The notes under the pieces are model-generated. The model ran no database searches. It saw nothing but the letters and a program-made list of their open reading frames with translations, and was not told the DNA's origin. From NCBI GenBank assembly GCA_029850535.1, contig JARCRU010000051.1, positions 1 through 35,173 on the forward strand: a stretch of 35,173 bases of DNA. The letters are read 5' to 3'. A program made the position numbers and the translations under genes. This stretch comes from Actinomycetota bacterium (GTDB taxonomy: Bacteria > Actinomycetota > Acidimicrobiia > Acidimicrobiales > RAAP-2). Of this stretch, positions 8,946 to 16,884 are shown piece after piece (position 1 is the stretch's first letter; each line of letters opens with the position of its first letter).

Positions 8946-10717
8946 GGCGACTCCGGATGAAACGCGTTAGTGATGGGCATTCGTCGGTCGCGACCGAACG
9001 CCTTCTTCGAGATACGCACCCCGGGGGGCATCTGACGCCGCTTGTACTCACTCAAGTCCACCAGCCGTGTGATGCGCAGCACCAATTGTTCATCGTGGCC
9101 AGCGTCGATCATCTCCTGAGCGGTGGCGTCCTCTTCGACGTAGAGTTCGAGCAGCGGATCGAGTTGCTCGTAGGGCGGTAACGACTGGTCGTCGCGTTGG
9201 TCGGGTCGCAATTCTGCCGAGGGGGCCTTGACCAGCACCTCGAGGGGGATCGGCTCCGGGTCACCCTGGGCGAGAGCTCGCTCATTGCGATAGCGACAGA
9301 GTTCGTACACGAGGGTCTTGGGTACGTCCTTGATGACCGCGAACCCGCCGGCCGAGTCGCCGTAGAGGGTGGAGTAACCCGTCGCCATTTCCGACTTGTT
9401 CCCCGTCGTCAGTACGATCGCTCCGGTCTGGTTCGAGACCGCCATCAACACCACACCACGGATACGTGACTGCAGGTTCTCCTCGGTGAGACCCTTGAGC
9501 GACTCATCGAGGGCGACTTCGAGCATGCCCATCATCGTGGTGTGGGCCGCCTCGATGGACACGGTATCGATGTCGATATCGAGACGGTGCGCGAGCTCAT
9601 AGGCGTCGCGTAGCGAATGCTCCGAGGAGTAGCGCGAGGGCATCGCGAAACCGTGCACCGCGCGCGATCCCACCGCATCCACCGCGATCGCCGCCACGAG
9701 CGACGAATCAATGCCCCCCGAGAGGCCGAGGATGGCCGAGCGAAAGCCGTTCTTTCGCAAGTAGTCGCGCGTCCCCATCACCAGGGCGTCGTAGATCTCG
9801 GCGACTGCGGACGCGGGTTCGGCCACGTGGTTGACGTGCGGCGAAAGAGCCGCGCGTTCGTCACGGGCGTAGTTCGCCTCAACCGCTACGCCGGCCGAGG
9901 ACAGCCGGGCCTCGACGTCCACGACCAGCAACTCCTCCTGGAAGGCGCTCGCTCTGGCGATGACGTACCCGTCAGCGTCCACCACCACGCTCTGACCGTC
10001 AAAGACGAGTTCGTCCTGTCCCCCGACCAGATTGACGTAGGCAATGGGGCAACCGGTCTCGAAGGCACGCTCGCGCAGCATCGCTTCTCGATCATCACGA
10101 CGCCCCCGCGCGAAGGGCGAGGCGTTGGCGACCACCAGCAACGACGCCCCCTGAGCCGCCAAATCTGCGGCGGGCCCGGCGAAGGTCCACACGTCCTCGC
10201 AAATCAAGAGCCCGACCGCCACTCCGTTGATGTTGATCATGGTGCCCGGTCCGAGACCCGGATGGAAATAACGCTGTTCATCGAAGACGTCGTAGTTAGG
10301 CAGGAGTCGCTTCGTGGCGATGGGCCCCACCCCGGCCGAGGACACGCACGCCAGAACGTTGGCGACATGGGGTAGGCGCACCCGGCCCTCACTCACCAGG
10401 CGCGTCACGTCGCGCCCGTCCATCGAGGGCGCGAGCTCCACGTCGGGCCCCTCGGACACCACGGTGCCCACCAGGAGCGGTGGGAGATTCTCGAAGCGCG
10501 CCAGGTCGTCGAGCGCAAGGCGAGCAGCATCACTAAAACCCTCCTTGAGCAGGAGATCCTCTGGGGGGTAGCCCGTCAGGGCGAGTTCGGGCGAAATGAC
10601 CAGCGACGCGCCCACCAAGCCCGCTTGGGTGCGCAGTCGGTGCAGGGTCTCGACGTTCTGACTGAGTCCCCCGACCACCGAATTCATTTGGGCCAGGGCG
10701 ATGCGGATCACGGGCAC
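8942..10717 (-). CDS. nadE: Glutamine-dependent NAD+ synthetase
   Basis: Final step of NAD biosynthesis: amidates nicotinic acid adenine dinucleotide using ammonia released from glutamine. 591 residues, GTG start at 10717. The N-terminal nitrilase-type glutaminase domain carries the catalytic Glu44 (SPELALTGYP), Lys136 (TKRLLPNYD) and Cys173 (LICEDVW). The C-terminal synthetase domain has the PP-loop SGGIDSS at about 333-339, plus TTGNKSEMATGYSTLYGD and KDVPKTLVYELCRY. All key residues are present and the length fits the two-domain enzyme. It heads a two-gene unit with the hypothetical gene downstream and is divergent from glnII. A glutamine-consuming enzyme beside the glutamine synthetases fits, though shared regulation is not shown. 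Confidence 0.97.
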   Translation of the reverse strand: MPVIRIALAQMNSVVGGLSQNVETLHRLRTQAGLVGASLVISPELALTGYPPEDLLLKEGFSDAARLALDDLARFENLPPLLVGTVVSEGPDVELAPSMDGRDVTRLVSEGRVRLPHVANVLACVSSAGVGPIATKRLLPNYDVFDEQRYFHPGLGPGTMININGVAVGLLICEDVWTFAGPAADLAAQGASLLVVANASPFARGRRDDREAMLRERAFETGCPIAYVNLVGGQDELVFDGQSVVVDADGYVIARASAFQEELLVVDVEARLSSAGVAVEANYARDERAALSPHVNHVAEPASAVAEIYDALVMGTRDYLRKNGFRSAILGLSGGIDSSLVAAIAVDAVGSRAVHGFAMPSRYSSEHSLRDAYELAHRLDIDIDTVSIEAAHTTMMGMLEVALDESLKGLTEENLQSRIRGVVLMAVSNQTGAIVLTTGNKSEMATGYSTLYGDSAGGFAVIKDVPKTLVYELCRYRNERALAQGDPEPIPLEVLVKAPSAELRPDQRDDQSLPPYEQLDPLLELYVEEDATAQEMIDAGHDEQLVLRITRLVDLSEYKRRQMPPGVRISKKAFGRDRRMPITNAFHPESP

Positions 10718-10761
10718 GCATTGAGCCTACCGGCGACGTCACCAAGCCTCGGGGGGCAAGG

Positions 10762-10777
10762 TTTACACAGGGTTAAC
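10762..10777 (+). promoter_or_regulatory. Candidate GlnR box upstream of glnII
   Basis: TTTAC, six bases, TTAAC, i.e. an AC-n9-AC pattern close to the GlnR sites described in streptomycetes and mycobacteria. It lies about 80 bp upstream of the glnII start and about 45 bp upstream of a weak promoter-like TGTAGT (10817-10822), a plausible activator position. A GlnR-like regulator is encoded three genes away. This is a match by eye only. Confidence 0.4.
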
Positions 10778-10858
10778 AGAACGGGGGGTCGACACCCGGT
10801 GCCCTCCGTCAAACTGTAGTGACGCGTGCACCACGCGCCGATTTCGTAAGGAGCAATC

Positions 10859-11974
10859 ATGTCGTATCAGGCTGAATACATCTGGATTGACGGAACCGAG
10901 CCCACTCACGAGTTGCGCTCCAAGACGCGCATCATCGCTGATGGCAAGAAGCCGATCATCTGGGGCTTCGACGGCTCGTCCACCAACCAGGCCACCGGTC
11001 ACTTCTCCGACTGCGTCTTGATGCCGGTGTGGACCTGCAAGGACCCACTGCGCGGCCCCAAGGACATCCTCGTGCTGTGCGAGGTGCTGAACGCCGACAT
11101 GACGCCGCACCCCACCAATAACCGCCACTTGGCCGCCGCCGCGGCGAAGAAGTACGCGAGCTTCGAACCGATGTTCGGCATCGAACAGGAGTACACCTTC
11201 TTCCAGGACGGTCGTCCCTACGGTTGGCCCGAAGTGGGCTATCCCGCCCCTCAGGGTCCGTACTACTGCGGCGTGGGCGGATCGAAGATGCCCGGACGCG
11301 ACATTGTGGAGGCTCACACCCTCGCCTGCATGGAGGCCGGGATCTCCATCGAGGGAACCAACGCCGAAGTGATGATGGGCCAGTGGGAGTTCCAGCTCGG
11401 CGTGCTCGACACGTTGGCGATCTCTGACCAGATCTGGGTCGCGCGCTGGCTCCTCAAGCGCATCGCCGAAGAGTTTGACGTCGAAGTCTCCTTCGACGCC
11501 AAGCCGGTGAAGGGTGACTGGAATGGTGCGGGTGCGCACACGAACTTCTCGACCAAGCAGATGCGCGCCGAAGGTGGCTGGGACGCCATCATCGCCGGCT
11601 GCGAGGCGATTGGTACGCGGGTTAAGGAACACATCGCGGGTTATGGCGTGGGAATCGAGGAGCGTCTGACCGGCGCCCACGAGACCGCGCACTACACCAA
11701 GTTCTCCTACGGTGTCTCCGATCGCGGCTCGTCGATCCGCATTCCCGGCGGCGTTGCTCGCGAGAAGAAGGGCTACCTCGAGGACCGTCGACCCAACGCC
11801 AACGTGGACCCCTACGTCGTCACGCGACTGATGGTGGAGACGGTGTGTGGTGCAGCTGCGGCGAAGGCCCCCGCGAAGAAGGCCGTCGCCAAGAAAGTCG
11901 TGGCGAAGAAGGCCCCCGCCAAGAAGGCCCCCGCGAAGAAAGTCGTGGCGAAGAAGGCCGTCGCCACCAAGTAA
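10859..11974 (+). CDS. glnII: Glutamine synthetase type II (GSII) with Lys/Ala-rich tail
   Basis: Makes glutamine from glutamate, ammonia and ATP in the cytosol. 371 residues, ATG at 10859 with AAGGAG six bases upstream. The first 330 or so residues match the eukaryote-like GSII known from Streptomyces and rhizobia: YIWIDGTEP, WGFDGSSTNQATG, LCEVLNADMTPHPTN, GIEQEYTFF, GPYYCGVG, NGAGAHTNFST and SSIRIPGG. Metal-binding glutamates (GIEQEYTF, INAEVMMGQWEFQ region) and the ATP/glutamate residues (HETAHYTKF, RIP) are visible. The family normally ends near residue 340. Here a tail of about 38 residues follows, made of AKK/PAKKA/VAKKV units and resembling histone H1. It is in frame with high-GC codons, so it is not an obvious readthrough artefact. 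A strong terminator follows directly. Confidence 0.96.
   Translation: MSYQAEYIWIDGTEPTHELRSKTRIIADGKKPIIWGFDGSSTNQATGHFSDCVLMPVWTCKDPLRGPKDILVLCEVLNADMTPHPTNNRHLAAAAAKKYASFEPMFGIEQEYTFFQDGRPYGWPEVGYPAPQGPYYCGVGGSKMPGRDIVEAHTLACMEAGISIEGTNAEVMMGQWEFQLGVLDTLAISDQIWVARWLLKRIAEEFDVEVSFDAKPVKGDWNGAGAHTNFSTKQMRAEGGWDAIIAGCEAIGTRVKEHIAGYGVGIEERLTGAHETAHYTKFSYGVSDRGSSIRIPGGVAREKKGYLEDRRPNANVDPYVVTRLMVETVCGAAAAKAPAKKAVAKKVVAKKAPAKKAPAKKVVAKKAVATK
11848..11971 (+). repeat. Repeat segment coding the Lys/Ala tail of GSII
   Basis: Low-complexity repeats at the 3' end of glnII. A 24-bp stretch beginning AAGAAAGTCGTGGCG occurs exactly at 11891-11914 and again at 11936-11959, 45 bp apart, with CCC GCC/GCG AAG AAG (PAKK) units between. 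Such repeats can expand or shrink by slippage, so tail length may vary between strains. Confidence 0.85.
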
Positions 11975-11996
11975 TTCCCCCCCAGGAATATATGAG

Positions 11997-12036
11997 AGAC
12001 CCGTCACCGTCTCGGTGGCGGGTCTTCTCTTTCCCC
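11997..12036 (+). terminator. Rho-independent terminator after glnII
   Basis: A 13-bp stem with one G-U pair (AGACCCGTCACCG at 11997-12009 against CGGTGGCGGGTCT at 12013-12025), a three-base loop, then TCTCTTTCCCC. It lies 22 bp after the glnII stop and 30 bp before the next start, separating glnII from the type I synthetase gene, which must have a promoter overlapping or just after this hairpin, or depend on readthrough. Confidence 0.85.
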
Positions 12037-12066
12037 GTGGGACGTTAGCCAAGAGAAGGTGCGAGA

Positions 12067-13362
12067 ATGACTCCTATGCAAAGCCAAGCTCAATACGTAC
12101 TGCGTACCGTCGAAGAGCGGGGAGTGCGCTTCGTGCAATTGTGGTTCACTGACGTCCTCGGGCGTCATAAGGCTTTTCACGTCACCCCGGCCGAACTCGA
12201 AGATGCCCTCGACCAGGGAATGACCTTCGATGGCTCCTCCATCGACGGTTTTTCACGTACCAGTGAGTCCGACGTCCTGGCGCGCCCCGACCTCACCACC
12301 TTTCAACTCCTGCCCTGGTACGAGGAGGGGACGGGCATTGCTCGGGTGTTCTGCGACATCGTGAACATCGACGGCACTCCTTTCGATGGCTGTCCGCGCC
12401 AGCAACTGCGACGAGTGCTCGACGGGGCACGAGACCAGGGCTACAACTTCTACGTCGCCCCCGAGATCGAGTACTTCTACTTCTGCGACACCAACGACGG
12501 GCGACCCGAGCCCATCGATCGCGGTAGCTACTTCGACCTCACCACCGACGACGTGGCCAGTCAGCTGCGTCGTCGCACGGTACTCACCCTCGAGGAGATG
12601 GGCATCGGGGTCGAACACGCCCAGCACGAGGATGCCCCGGGCCAACACGAGATCGACCTGCGTTACACCGACGCTCTTACGATGGCCGACACCGTGATGT
12701 CGGTACGTCACGTCGTCAAGGAGCTGGCCCGGCAGGTGGGCGTCGCCGCGAGCTTCATGCCCAAGCCCCTCGTCGGGGTGCAGGGTTCGGGCATGCACAC
12801 GCACCTCTCTCTCTGGCGTGACGACAAGAACGCCTTCATCGGCGAGGGAGTGTACGGACTCAGCGACGTCGCCACCAAGTTCATGGCTGGACTGCTGCAC
12901 CACGCACCCGAGATCACCGCCATCACCAACCAGTGGGTGAACTCCTACAAGCGACTGATGCCCGGCGCCGAGGCTCCCGTGGGGGTCGAATGGGCCCGCT
13001 ACAACGCCGCGGCTCTCGTGCGGGTCCCCTCGGTCAAACCCGCGCGCATCGACTCCACGCGTCTGGAGTACCGCTCGCCAGACCCGGCGGCGAATCCGTA
13101 CCTCGCCTTCGCGGTGATTCTGGCCGCGGGTTTGCGCGGTGTGAACGGCGACTACGAATTGCCCCGCGAGGGTGAGCACGTCGCGGCGCTGCCCAGGTCA
13201 CTCGGTGAAGCGGTCGACCTCATGGCCACTTCAGAGTTGATGCTCGAGACGATCGGGGAGCACCAGGTCGAGTGGTTCCTGCGCAACAAGCGCGCGGAGT
13301 GGGACGCGTACCGCGCCCAAGTGACACCCTTCGAACTCGAAAGGTACCTCCCCCTCCTGTGA
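12067..13362 (+). CDS. Glutamine synthetase type I family protein (GlnA2-like)
   Basis: Member of the type I glutamine synthetase family, 431 residues, ATG at 12067. Visible are LWFTDVLGRHKAFHVTP, MTFDGSSIDGF, APEIEYFYF (metal glutamates), EDAPGQHEIDLRY, GSGMHTHLSLW, TNQWVNSYKRL, and RLEYRSPDPAANPYLAF, so the catalytic frame is complete. The adenylylated-tyrosine segment of GSI-beta (NLYDLP type) is absent: NPYLAFAVILAAGL runs straight to GDYELPREGEH. It resembles actinobacterial GlnA2, a class that includes glutamine synthetases and gamma-glutamylpolyamine synthetases, so substrate is uncertain. Its TGA overlaps the GTG of the GlnR-like gene (GTGA), tying regulator and enzyme in one transcript. 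Confidence 0.92.
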   Translation: MTPMQSQAQYVLRTVEERGVRFVQLWFTDVLGRHKAFHVTPAELEDALDQGMTFDGSSIDGFSRTSESDVLARPDLTTFQLLPWYEEGTGIARVFCDIVNIDGTPFDGCPRQQLRRVLDGARDQGYNFYVAPEIEYFYFCDTNDGRPEPIDRGSYFDLTTDDVASQLRRRTVLTLEEMGIGVEHAQHEDAPGQHEIDLRYTDALTMADTVMSVRHVVKELARQVGVAASFMPKPLVGVQGSGMHTHLSLWRDDKNAFIGEGVYGLSDVATKFMAGLLHHAPEITAITNQWVNSYKRLMPGAEAPVGVEWARYNAAALVRVPSVKPARIDSTRLEYRSPDPAANPYLAFAVILAAGLRGVNGDYELPREGEHVAALPRSLGEAVDLMATSELMLETIGEHQVEWFLRNKRAEWDAYRAQVTPFELERYLPLL

Positions 13363-14054
13363 CCGACGCCGTCCTCTGTGTTCCCTCGTGTGAAGGGCCC
13401 ATCCGCAAAGCCTGCGACGTCACCGGCGTGACCCCGATAGTGGCCGCCAGTGGTCGCCTCAACGAGATCACGAGCCTCGAGCCCGCGGACGGCTTCGCCG
13501 GAGCGGTCATCAACGCCTCGACGTTCCCCTTCACCGAAGCAATGAGCCTGTGTCGTCAGTTGCGCAGTCGCGAGCGTTCGATCGGTCCGGTGATCTTGCT
13601 ACTGGATCACTTCCAGCTGGACGATCTGACGTTTCGCGAGGATCTCTTCGACGACTTCGTGGTCGGCCCCTTCGACGTCTCAGAACTGGCGACGCGACTG
13701 CGACACCGTCTCCGTCGGTCCGGTAACGACACCGTGGCCCCGCGCATCGACCACGGCGGACTGTCGATGAACCTCGAGACCTACCAGGCCACCATCGTCG
13801 GGCGGATCATGGACCTGACGTACATGGAATACGAGCTACTGCGCTTCCTGGCGACGAATCCCAATCGGGTGTTCACGCGCGAGACACTGTTGAGCCGGGT
13901 CTGGGGCTACGAGTACTACGGAGGGGCGCGCACCGTCGACGTGCACGTTCGGCGCCTACGCGCGAAGTTGGGTGAGGAGCACGCGCACCTCATCCAGACG
14001 GTGCGCTCGGTCGGCTACAAGTTCGGAACCTCGGGCGAGTTCGACGTCAGCTGA
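13359..14054 (+). CDS. glnR: GlnR-like OmpR-family nitrogen regulator, orphan receiver
   Basis: DNA-binding regulator of 231 residues. The GTG at 13359 is chosen because it overlaps the upstream stop and longer starts would run inside the synthetase gene. The C-terminal winged helix (about 130-225) is strongly GlnR-like: VGRIMDLTYMEYELLRFL, FTRETLLSRVWGYEYYGG, ARTVDVHVRRLRAKLG and VRSVGYKF. The N-terminal receiver is degenerate: where GlnR and response regulators carry the central Asp, this one has Asn52 (AGAVINASTF), and no acidic pocket or conserved Lys is evident. That fits an unphosphorylated orphan regulator. Its position next to two glutamine synthetases supports a role in nitrogen control, including autoregulation with the upstream gene. 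Its end overlaps the convergent ridA stop by 8 bp. Confidence 0.85.
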   Translation: MTDAVLCVPSCEGPIRKACDVTGVTPIVAASGRLNEITSLEPADGFAGAVINASTFPFTEAMSLCRQLRSRERSIGPVILLLDHFQLDDLTFREDLFDDFVVGPFDVSELATRLRHRLRRSGNDTVAPRIDHGGLSMNLETYQATIVGRIMDLTYMEYELLRFLATNPNRVFTRETLLSRVWGYEYYGGARTVDVHVRRLRAKLGEEHAHLIQTVRSVGYKFGTSGEFDVS

Positions 14055-14415
14055 GTGGGGCGTACGCCCAGAGTTCAACCTCGGCCAGTGCTCCCGGCAT
14101 GGGAATACCCGCGATTTGAATGGTCGAACGTGTCGGACGCGGAACCTCGAACGCCGCCGTCCACACCTCGTTACACGCCGCGAAGTCGGCCACGTCCATC
14201 AAGAACAGCGTTCCTTTGACGACCTGGTCCATCGTCGCGCCGTTCTCGCCCAAGAGCACCGCAGCATTCTCCAGCGCCTGTCGCAACTGTTCGGCCGCCC
14301 CTCCTTCTACCAAGGTAGGGGTTGGCGCTCCTGGCACGGTGCCGAGTTGACCCGAGAGAATGACGAAGTCGCCGGCTCGACGAGCGGGAGAATATGGTCC
14401 GAGGGGCGTGGACAC
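14047..14415 (-). CDS. ridA: RidA family enamine/imine deaminase
   Basis: Small protein of 122 residues of the RidA/YjgF family, which hydrolyses reactive enamine/imine intermediates of amino-acid metabolism. The GTG at 14415 (MSTPLGPYSPARRAGDF) is chosen because it starts exactly at the family N-terminus and 8 bp after the erpA stop; longer versions would be antisense or out-of-frame erpA sequence. ILSGQLG, the VVKGTLFLMDVADFAACNEVW segment and PRPTRSTIQIAGIPMPGALAEVE (with the conserved Arg) match the family. It is probably co-transcribed with erpA. Confidence 0.9.
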   Translation of the reverse strand: MSTPLGPYSPARRAGDFVILSGQLGTVPGAPTPTLVEGGAAEQLRQALENAAVLLGENGATMDQVVKGTLFLMDVADFAACNEVWTAAFEVPRPTRSTIQIAGIPMPGALAEVELWAYAPLS

Positions 14416-14422
14416 CGTCGAC

Positions 14423-14797
14423 TCAGCTAAAGGAGTTGCCACACCCGCAGGTGCGTGTCGCGTTGGGGTTGGTGATGTGAAAGCCGGCACCCTGGAGACC
14501 GTCGGCAAAGTCGAGCGTCGAGCCAGTCAAGAGGTCCGCACTGGCGGAGTCCACGCAGACCTTGACCGCTCCGAACTCGGTGACGATGTCGTCATCGGCG
14601 AACTCAGAGTCGAAGTACATGTCGTAATTGAAACCCGAGCAGCCACCCGGCTTCACCGCCACGCGCAGGGCAAGGACCTCGTCGGTGCCTTCGCCCGCAA
14701 TCAATTCGGCGACCTTGGCAATGGCGGCATCGGTCAGCGTGATGGGCTCCGCGTTCTTCTTCGAAAGCGTGATGGTGGTCGTGGTCGCGTCAGACAT
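14423..14797 (-). CDS. erpA: A-type iron-sulfur cluster insertion protein
   Basis: A-type carrier of the HesB/IscA/ErpA family that delivers Fe-S clusters to apo-proteins; 124 residues. ATG at 14797 follows AAGGAG. The three cluster-binding cysteines are present: Cys53 in KPGGCSGFNY and Cys117/Cys119 in RTCGCGNSF. Length and motif order fit ErpA/IscA. It is divergent from mrp, another Fe-S assembly factor, so the 85 bp between them may carry a joint regulatory region. ridA follows 8 bp after its stop. Confidence 0.95.
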   Translation of the reverse strand: MSDATTTTITLSKKNAEPITLTDAAIAKVAELIAGEGTDEVLALRVAVKPGGCSGFNYDMYFDSEFADDDIVTEFGAVKVCVDSASADLLTGSTLDFADGLQGAGFHITNPNATRTCGCGNSFS

Positions 14798-14882
14798 GCA
14801 ACTCCTTTGGCAAGTTCTGCTCACCATCGTAGCGGCGCCCGTCGGCGATGGCTACGCCAATCTGAGCCGGTAGCGTCACCTT

Positions 14883-16013
14883 ATGCAGCCCCAGGACCGG
14901 ATTCTCGAACGATTGGCCCGGGTGCGCGACCCCGAGCTAGGAGCGACCATCGTCGAGTTGGGCATGGTGGGCGCCGTTCGGGTGACGGGTCGCGTCGCCC
15001 ACGTCGAAGTGGCGCTCACGACAGCGAGTTGCCCCCTGCGCTCAGACATCGAGCGCGACGTGCGTGAAGCGGTGCTCGAGCTCGAGGACATCGACGAGAT
15101 CGAGGTGACCATGGGTGTTCTCGATCCCGCGGCCAAGGCCTCGCTCATGCGCACGGCGCGGGCCCTAGCGCAGGCCCGCGCGCCCCAGACGAGCATCCCT
15201 CGTCGAGCCCCGGTCTTCATGATTGCCTCGGGCAAGGGTGGCGTGGGGAAGTCCTCGATTAGCGCCAACGTCGCGATCGCCCTCGCCAAGACCGGTCTAC
15301 GTGTCGGTGTGCTCGACGCCGATATCTGGGGATTCTCGCTCGCTCGACTCCTCGACATCACTGGTGACGTCGAGGTGCGCGGTGCCAAGATGATCCCCCT
15401 CGAGCGTTCGGTCGGTGCTGGTTCGGTCGCTCTACTCTCCATGGGGCACCTGGCCGACGAGAAGCAGGCGCTGCTCTGGCGGGGACTCATGGTGCAAAAA
15501 GCCGTCGCGCAATTCATCGAAGACGCCGACTGGTCCCAGGTTGACGTCATGGTCATTGACACGCCGCCGGGCACCGGTGACATCGTGATGACCCTGGCAC
15601 GTCTCTTGCCGCACATGGGACAGGTCGTGGTCACGACACCTTCGAAGGCCGCCCAACACGTCGCCGCTCGCGCGGCCGACTTCGCCAGCAAGTCGCACAT
15701 CCGGCTTCTGGGGGTGATTGAAAACATGAGTGGCTTCGCCTGCGAATGTGGCAAGGTCCACGCACCGCTGGGCGTCGGAGGAGGGCGAGAACTCGCCCAG
15801 GAACTCGGCGTGGAGTTATTGGCGAAGATCCCCCTACGCGGCGACGTCGCCGACGGGGGCGACGACGGGCTTCCGGTCGCTTGGCACGAAGACGGCGAGG
15901 GACCGTTCCAGGAACTCGCGCGCCGACTCATGGGGCTGGCGCCGAGCCTGATCCCCGTGGGCTGCACGGCGCGCCTCCTCGACGCTCTCGACCACGCGGT
16001 CACCGAGGCGTGA
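14883..16013 (+). CDS. mrp: Mrp/ApbC-type P-loop ATPase, Fe-S cluster carrier
   Basis: Cytosolic ATPase of 376 residues that holds and transfers Fe-S clusters. Residues 1-90 form a MIP18/DUF59 domain with the conserved TTASCP (Cys50). The MinD-like ATPase follows with Walker A ASGKGGVGKSS (about 115-125), DADIWGFS, and DTPPGTGD. Near the C-terminus FACECGK supplies the cysteine pair expected to bridge a cluster in the dimer. The gene is divergent from erpA. Its stop overlaps the end of the convergent Nudix gene by 14 bp. Confidence 0.95.
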   Translation: MQPQDRILERLARVRDPELGATIVELGMVGAVRVTGRVAHVEVALTTASCPLRSDIERDVREAVLELEDIDEIEVTMGVLDPAAKASLMRTARALAQARAPQTSIPRRAPVFMIASGKGGVGKSSISANVAIALAKTGLRVGVLDADIWGFSLARLLDITGDVEVRGAKMIPLERSVGAGSVALLSMGHLADEKQALLWRGLMVQKAVAQFIEDADWSQVDVMVIDTPPGTGDIVMTLARLLPHMGQVVVTTPSKAAQHVAARAADFASKSHIRLLGVIENMSGFACECGKVHAPLGVGGGRELAQELGVELLAKIPLRGDVADGGDDGLPVAWHEDGEGPFQELARRLMGLAPSLIPVGCTARLLDALDHAVTEA

Positions 16014-16800
16014 CGTCGCCGGGTACGTCGTCGTAGCCCGGTTCACCCGGTACCACGACGACGACCCGTCCGTCGCGCACGATCTCGCGCGGCTGAATCC
16101 TGAGCACCGTGGCTGTCGCCGCAGTCCTGAGAACGTCACCCACGTTGTCGTGGTGGCTCAACGCCCTCAGGGTACGCACCGTTGGCACGAGCATCGACCA
16201 TTCGCCCGTCGCGAAACGCTCGAGCGCAGCACTCGCGCTCGTCCAGACGTGCTCGACAATCTCGCTGGCGTCGACGCGAGCGTGCTGACTCGTGGGTGCC
16301 GCCGCTACGAAGAATCTCGTGTCGAAGCGGCGCGGACGGCCTTCCGGCGTCACCCAGTGGGCCAGGTATTCGAGTTGACCAAGCGCCAGACGCAGCCCCT
16401 CTCGTTCAAGCAGGTCGGGCCACGCCAGCGTCGCGTGCAGGAGTTCCTCACGCCATCGTGCCAGCTCCTCCTCGCTGAAGGTGACGGCGCGCCCCCGCTC
16501 GTCGAGGGCCAGCAATAAGCCGGCCTCTTCGAAGAGCTCTCGTAACGCCGCGCAGAAAAACGCCAACGCGCCACCCTTCAGCTCTAGCCGTCGCGAGGCG
16601 TCCGCCTCGTCGCGGCCCAGGAAGAGACGCCGGCGCACCACCTCGTCGTCGGCCACGTCCACACTCCCGCCAGGGAACACGTGGGCTCCGGACGCCGCCG
16701 CCACCTGGGGGCTGCGACGCAACATAAGAATTTCTAGCAACTCCGTTTGGTTGCGAATTATGACGATTGTCGATGCCGGACGCGGCTCAATTTGCTCCAT
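16000..16800 (-). CDS. Nudix hydrolase (NUDT7/NUDT19-like)
   Basis: Nudix-fold pyrophosphatase, 266 residues from ATG at 16800. The Nudix box appears as [26 protein letters not shown] is intact, but the first conserved Glu between G and REL is replaced by small or hydrophobic residues. The HVFPGGSVD segment before the box and the roughly 45-residue insertion between them resemble the coenzyme A diphosphatase type (NUDT7/19). Substrate is therefore probably a CoA or nucleotide derivative, by family only. The C-terminal 40 residues are rich in Val and Arg and unrecognised. Confidence 0.8.
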   Translation of the reverse strand: MEQIEPRPASTIVIIRNQTELLEILMLRRSPQVAAASGAHVFPGGSVDVADDEVVRRRLFLGRDEADASRRLELKGGALAFFCAALRELFEEAGLLLALDERGRAVTFSEEELARWREELLHATLAWPDLLEREGLRLALGQLEYLAHWVTPEGRPRRFDTRFFVAAAPTSQHARVDASEIVEHVWTSASAALERFATGEWSMLVPTVRTLRALSHHDNVGDVLRTAATATVLRIQPREIVRDGRVVVVVPGEPGYDDVPGDVTPR

Positions 16801-16884
16801 ACCAGAACCTATCGAGTGGTGTCGCGAATCACCTCGCTCGGGCGTCAACTAAGTTTGTGGGACCACCAGTACCCAAGGAGCATC

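Noticed and set aside
10763..12052. 429-residue open frame antisense to glnII
   Set aside because: It is the mirror of the conserved glnII frame, with GGLL repeats that are only the antisense of the Lys/Ala tail; no family motifs.
12253..13179. 308-residue frame antisense to the type I glutamine synthetase
   Set aside because: Shadow of a conserved enzyme; GC-biased open frame only.
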